A DNA stretch of 64,000 nt from Streptomyces abyssalis (GTDB lineage Bacteria; Actinomycetota; Actinomycetes; Streptomycetales; Streptomycetaceae). The stretch spans positions 725,696-789,695 of the forward strand of contig NZ_LJGT01000040.1 of NCBI RefSeq assembly GCF_001751365.1, given 5' to 3'. Below, piece by piece: positions 60,503 through 64,000 of the stretch. Each line of letters opens with the position of its first letter. Within the stretch, counting starts at the first letter, position 1. The position numbers and the translations under genes were made by a program. The notes under the pieces are model-generated. The model was not told where the DNA came from. It worked only from the letters and a program-made list of their open reading frames with translations, and made no database searches.

Positions 60503-61273
60503 ATGGAACGCGAGAGCAGGTTCGACCGGTGGCTGCGTCCCTTCGCGCGGAGCGGCCCCAGGGCGAGGACGGGACGCTCCAGGAGCGCCGTCGCACAGGC
60601 CGACGCCGCCCGCGCCCGTACGGAACTGCTGCTGACCGCCGCCGCGGCGGGTTTCCCTCTCGCGCCCGCCGCGCACCCCTCGGGATACGGCTGCTCCTGC
60701 GTACGGATCGGCTGTCCCACCCCGGGACGCCACCCGGTCTCGTTCGGATGGCAGACGCAGGCCACCACCGACCCGGCCCAGATCACGCGCTGGGCCGAGA
60801 GCCAGCCGCAGGCGAACTTCGTGGCCGCCACGGGGCGGGACCACGACGTCCTCGACGTGCCCGCCGAGGCCGGCTGGGCGGCCCTGGAGCGGCTGGAGTC
60901 GCAGGACGTGCCGGTCGGCCCGGTGGCGCTCTCCGGCGGCGACCGGATGCTCTTCTTCACCGCCACCCGCGGCACACCCGACGACGAGGACGAGTGGTGG
61001 CCGTGCGAACTGGACTGCCACCCGGAGACGATGGACGAGCACCCGGGCCTGCGCTGGCACTGCCGCGGCAGCTACGTCCTCGTGCCGCCCGCGACGCTGC
61101 CCGGTACGGGGCAGCGCGCCGAGGTGCGCTGGGTGCGCCCGCCGGAGCCCGACGGCCCGACGGCCGCCGCCGCGACGGACGCGCTGCCCGAACCGCTGAC
61201 GCTGCTGGAGGCCCTCACCGACGCGTGCGCGGCCTACGCGGGCGAGGACACGGCGGCCTGGCCGGCGCGCTGA
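60503..61273 (+). CDS. Prim-pol (bifunctional DNA primase/polymerase)-like protein with degenerate active site
   Basis: 256 aa. A Cys/His module GCSCVRIGCPTPGRHPV (Cys64, Cys66, Cys71, His77) and the prim-pol strand FVAATGRDHDVLDVP are seen. Canonical prim-pol has D-x-D after that strand; here LDVP has only one acid, suggesting loss of polymerase activity. RWHCRGSYVLVPPA matches the fold's later strand. No linked plasmid replication gene. Start ATG 60503. Confidence 0.68.
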   Translation: MERESRFDRWLRPFARSGPRARTGRSRSAVAQADAARARTELLLTAAAAGFPLAPAAHPSGYGCSCVRIGCPTPGRHPVSFGWQTQATTDPAQITRWAESQPQANFVAATGRDHDVLDVPAEAGWAALERLESQDVPVGPVALSGGDRMLFFTATRGTPDDEDEWWPCELDCHPETMDEHPGLRWHCRGSYVLVPPATLPGTGQRAEVRWVRPPEPDGPTAAAATDALPEPLTLLEALTDACAAYAGEDTAAWPAR

Positions 61274-61351
61274 CCGGAGAGGCCGCCCGGGGCGACGGGG
61301 AGACGACGGTGAGGTGACGGCCCGTCGGGCCGCCGGCTGCCCCCCGGCCGC

Positions 61352-62338
61352 TCACTCGCCCTTGACCGACGTCAGCCCGTCGATCCGGTTGAGGAACTCG
61401 ATCTCTCCGCCGTCCTTCTTCGCGGGCACCGTGACGGCCTGTTCGGAGACCCGCACATACGTCACCGACTGCTGGGGATCACCCGTCATCAGCGCCTTCA
61501 CGAGCGGGTCCTTCACCGGGGGCTTGTAGCCCTTCGCGTAGGTCTCCTTGGTGTGGTGCTGCGAGGCGAAGAAGACGAGCGCGCCGCCGTCCTCGGTGCG
61601 CAGCCCGAACGGCGCGTACTGCGGCGCCTTGGCCGGCACGTCCGCGAACTCGGTGCGCTTGCCCGGCCTGTTGGCCGACCCCTTGCGCTGGTCGCGCCGC
61701 TTGCTGGTGTGCTCACCCGGGGCGAAGTCGTCGCCGCCCTCGCGGAGATAGCTCACGTACGCGTCGCTCAACTCGTCCGGCGCCACGGCCAGTCGGGAGC
61801 GGGGCCCGCCCTGCACGGCCTTCGCGTAGCCGCGCTTGCCGATGGCGAACTGCGGCATCTCGGATTCCTGGAGCACCGCGAGATACGAGGCCCGCCAGTC
61901 GGACTTGGCGTCGTCACGCTGGAAGACCAGGAGCCAGCGCCCGTTCTGCGTGCGGTTGCTGCGAGTGTCGGCCACGAAGAACTTGGGCCAGCCGGCCTGC
62001 TTGGGAATCAGGAACCGGGCGTCCGACAGCCTCAGCGGCTCGTAGCCCGGGTTGCCTTTCGGCGCCAGCTTCTTGCGGGACTTGAGCCCCGCCCCGTCTA
62101 TCGCCCCCAGCGCACCGGTCTCGATGGTGGAGTTCAGCCCGGGGTCGTGGGAGGTGTTCGCCTTGTTGCTGGTGGAGTTGAACTCCTTGAGGATCTTCTT
62201 CGCGTCGGGCTTGGAGACCGCGGGGATCACCGCGGTCTCGCCGTGCACCGTCACACATCCCGTCAGCGTCACCGACAGCACCACCGTGGCCGTCGCCGAC
62301 GCGAGCAGCCGTGTACGCCGCGCTTGTCGCGCATTCAT
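61352..62338 (-). CDS. Lipoprotein of unknown function
   Basis: 328 aa from ATG 62338. Signal with lipobox LTGC (Cys28), then a lysine/asparagine-rich soluble domain: PGYEPLRLSDARFLIP, WPKFFVADTRSNR, LLVFQRDDAKSDWRASYLAVL, QHHTKETYAKGYKPP. The pattern of beta strands suggests a two-domain extracellular lipoprotein conserved in actinobacteria. No enzymatic motif recognised. Confidence 0.78.
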   Translation of the reverse strand: MNARQARRTRLLASATATVVLSVTLTGCVTVHGETAVIPAVSKPDAKKILKEFNSTSNKANTSHDPGLNSTIETGALGAIDGAGLKSRKKLAPKGNPGYEPLRLSDARFLIPKQAGWPKFFVADTRSNRTQNGRWLLVFQRDDAKSDWRASYLAVLQESEMPQFAIGKRGYAKAVQGGPRSRLAVAPDELSDAYVSYLREGGDDFAPGEHTSKRRDQRKGSANRPGKRTEFADVPAKAPQYAPFGLRTEDGGALVFFASQHHTKETYAKGYKPPVKDPLVKALMTGDPQQSVTYVRVSEQAVTVPAKKDGGEIEFLNRIDGLTSVKGE

Positions 62339-62758
62339 CGTCGTGTCCTCCCCGCCCCGCTTGCGGTATAGCACCTTATCGCCCCGCCCATGGCGTTCGT
62401 CTCCGAGAGCTCGGCGCCCGTATGCAATCATGCGCGGCCGCCGCCCCGGATCTCAGGGGGCTTGGTGGAGCCCCCAGGGAGGTTCCGTACCGCAATCGGT
62501 CAACTGCGGTGAACGCAGCAGAGGTCGCCTGCCGAGCCAGGGGGCGCGAGGGCGCGCGCCCCCTGTGTCCGCACTGGTGAACACAACGGCGGATCGCGCG
62601 TGTGAAAACGGATAGACCGTCATGGACCTGCATAAAATCGGGCGGAACGTTCTAGTATCCCCGTGATCCCGGGTGTGGCATTCCGTCGCATGCACGTCCT
62701 CCCCGGACGCGTCCTGCGAGCCCCGCCCGCTCACGGCTTACGGAAAGGAGGCAGCTGA
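62339..62758. other. 420-bp intergenic region with promoter of the SH3 gene
   Basis: A TAGTAT (62654-62659 region) resembles a -10 for the SH3 protein gene; the -35 is weak. A GGGGGCT/AGCCCCC hairpin lies near 62455-62476. A purine-rich GAGCCAGGGGGCG / GGTGAAC pattern recalls a c-di-AMP riboswitch but is not convincing. Confidence 0.4.
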
Positions 62759-63199
62759 ATGGCTGCCACTACTGCTCGTCGTGTACGGATCGCCGCCACG
62801 GCCTCCGCCGTCCTCCTGGGCGGTTCACTCCTGGGAGCGAGCACCGCTCAGGCGGCCCCGGCCGTCTCCCAGAAGGCCCCCACCGCTTCCGACACCACCG
62901 CCGCCTGGCCGAAGAAGCCGTACGGCATCGTCACCGCCCGCTCGGGCCTGAACGTCCGTCAGTACCCGAGCACGGACTCCTCGGTGAAGTACGTGCTTCC
63001 CTACGGCGCCAAGCGCGGCCTGGACTGCAAGATCCGTGCCCAGCTCATCCACGGCAACCCCTACTGGTACAAGCTGCGGGACAGCAACTACTGGATCAGC
63101 GCCCGCTACGTGAAGAACATCGGCCACGTGAAGCTGTGCAAGGACGTGCGCCCCTCGCCCCTGAACAACAGCGAGAAGGCCCAGAAGGCGATGGGCTGA
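62759..63199 (+). CDS. Secreted SH3-domain protein
   Basis: 146 aa, start ATG 62759 with AAAGGAGG upstream. Sec signal peptide (RRVRIAATASAVLLGGSLLG, cleaved near AQA) and a bacterial SH3 domain: VTARSGLNVRQYPSTDSSVK, YVLPYGAKRGLDCKI, YWYKLRDSNYWISARYVK. Two cysteines may form a disulfide. Likely binds cell-wall glycan as a secreted surface protein. Confidence 0.85.
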   Translation: MAATTARRVRIAATASAVLLGGSLLGASTAQAAPAVSQKAPTASDTTAAWPKKPYGIVTARSGLNVRQYPSTDSSVKYVLPYGAKRGLDCKIRAQLIHGNPYWYKLRDSNYWISARYVKNIGHVKLCKDVRPSPLNNSEKAQKAMG

Positions 63200-63248
63200 C
63201 AGTGCGGGCGCGCTGCTGAACTCACGCGCCGCGTGTCAGCGCGGCGCC

Positions 63249-63920
63249 TCAGCGGCCGGCCGGAGCAGGGGCTCCGAGCTCCTCGAAGACGGCCGTGTTC
63301 AGCGTGAACGCGCGCCCGCACTCGCCGACGATGCGCCACTTCTCCTCGTCGTCGGCCGGTACCGCGTCGAGCAGTTCGCGGTACCCCCTCTTGAAGGCGG
63401 CGGGGTTCGGGATGTCCTCGAAGACATAGAACCGGACCCCGTCGCCTTTGTGTGCGAAGCCCCAGTTCTTCTCCGCGGCTCCCCGTACGACCTGACCGCC
63501 GGAGAGGTCGCCCAGGTAGCGCGTGTAGTGGTGCGCCACATAGCCGCCCGGCCAGTCCCGCGCCACCTCCGCGATGCGATCCGTGTAGCTCTCCGTCGCG
63601 GCGAGCGGTGCGACGGTGCCGCGCCAGGCGGATGTGCCGTGCAGATGGTCGAGGTCGCGTTCGATGGAGGGCAGGCGGAAGAGCTCGCGCCGTACGAACG
63701 GACCCGCCACCGGGTCGTCGTCCAGCTTGACCGCGGCTTCCTCCAGGGCGCGGTAGACGAACCACAGCTGCTCGGTGTAGCGCCTGAACGCCTCCCTCCC
63801 GAGCCTGCCGCTGAGCATGTCGCCCATGAACGCCGAACTCTCCGCCTGGGAGTGCTGCGCCTTCGTGGCGTCACGGATCTGGGCGGAGAAGGGGAGGTGC
63901 GCAGGCAGCCGTGAGGTCAT
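63249..63920 (-). CDS. Biliverdin-producing heme oxygenase
   Basis: 223 aa. Proximal His ligand in KAQHSQAE (His23) and the distal helix GDLSGGQVVRG; further EQLWFVYRALEEAA and YVAHHYTRYL match HmuO-like heme oxygenase. It opens heme to biliverdin, CO and iron, so it serves iron acquisition. No iron-box palindrome of the DmdR type is visible in the 80 bp upstream, and no transporter is linked within the window. Confidence 0.9.
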   Translation of the reverse strand: MTSRLPAHLPFSAQIRDATKAQHSQAESSAFMGDMLSGRLGREAFRRYTEQLWFVYRALEEAAVKLDDDPVAGPFVRRELFRLPSIERDLDHLHGTSAWRGTVAPLAATESYTDRIAEVARDWPGGYVAHHYTRYLGDLSGGQVVRGAAEKNWGFAHKGDGVRFYVFEDIPNPAAFKRGYRELLDAVPADDEEKWRIVGECGRAFTLNTAVFEELGAPAPAGR

Positions 63921-64000
63921 GACGGCATTCTTTACCGACAGCCTGTCGGGAAAACCTCCGGAGCGTGGTCAGATGCTCACGGCAGCGTGAGGATGTCCGC

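Noticed and set aside
62470..62600. Possible c-di-AMP (ydaO-type) riboswitch upstream of the SH3 protein
   Set aside because: GAGCCAGGGGGCG and GGTGAAC recall the motif, but spacing and pairing cannot be made to fit and the -10-like TAGTAT lies downstream of it. A covariance-model search would settle it.
1..64000. tRNA genes, rRNA, CRISPR arrays, IS elements or prophage
   Set aside because: No GTTCRANNC T-loop in tRNA context, no repeat-spacer series, no transposase or integrase motifs, and composition is even apart from the 45.1-45.3 kb promoter stretch.

Overview
The window looks like chromosomal DNA of a Streptomyces or very close relative. It has very high GC with strong third-position GC bias, frequent GTG starts, many translationally coupled ATGA/GTGA junctions, a single TTA (bldA-type) codon, an actinobacterial RNase P RNA, and families typical of the genus (DUF574-type methyltransferase, MatB-type deacetylase/glycosyltransferase, bifunctional RNase H/acid phosphatase). 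I see no rRNA, tRNA, CRISPR array, insertion sequence, prophage or integration site.

Layout. 1-2.96 kb (minus): a B12-type riboswitch drives a putative cobalamin-capture operon: a secreted anchored alpha/alpha-toroid protein, a secreted anchored protein with a transcobalamin-C-like pattern, and an ECF transporter T subunit cut by the window edge. 3-7.4 kb: a SAM methyltransferase, then a GntR regulator divergent from 5-oxoprolinase pxpABC, with two related palindromes. 7.7-11 kb: a GT4/methyltransferase/toroid-enzyme operon that may make or process a methylated polysaccharide. 11.3-14.2 kb (minus): a MatAB-like extracellular glycan locus followed by a truncated copy of the tail of the 14.6-15.5 kb membrane protein. 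15.7-24.5 kb: amidase, several methyltransferases, a sulfite-oxidase-fold/cytochrome b pair, TetR regulator, DHA2 exporter and MaoC hydratase. 24.6-31.9 kb: a long protein with low-complexity tail, then Nif3, zinc-ribbon protein, RNase H/phosphatase, KDPG aldolase and YaaA. 32.3-41.5 kb: SpoIIE-type phosphatase, secreted metzincin, GNAT, a membrane protein coupled to a TTA-containing M48 protease, a one-polypeptide sigma/anti-sigma protein and a secreted trypsin.

41.9-45.2 kb (minus) is the most unusual locus: two paralogous 66-68 aa peptides with a conserved leader and glycine-rich hydrophobic C-termini, followed by an HTTM-domain membrane protein fused to an alpha/beta hydrolase and by an SdpA/DUF5819-like membrane protein. 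It resembles the Bacillus sdpABC toxin system but has two cysteine-free, signal-less peptides and a built-in hydrolase; I propose a two-peptide ribosomally made bacteriocin system.

45.5-50.8 kb (minus): a polyol/sugar ABC importer without its own ATPase, a sorbitol-dehydrogenase-like enzyme and a DeoR regulator; 22-bp-spaced direct repeats overlie the promoter. 51.0-51.4 kb is rnpB. 51.4-63.9 kb is ordinary chromosomal content: lactate 2-monooxygenase-like enzyme, SDR, PhoD phosphatase, Bcr/CflA exporter, Rsm22-like protein, dimethylargininase, glycerophosphodiesterase lipoprotein, a degenerate prim-pol protein, a lipoprotein, an SH3 secreted protein and heme oxygenase.
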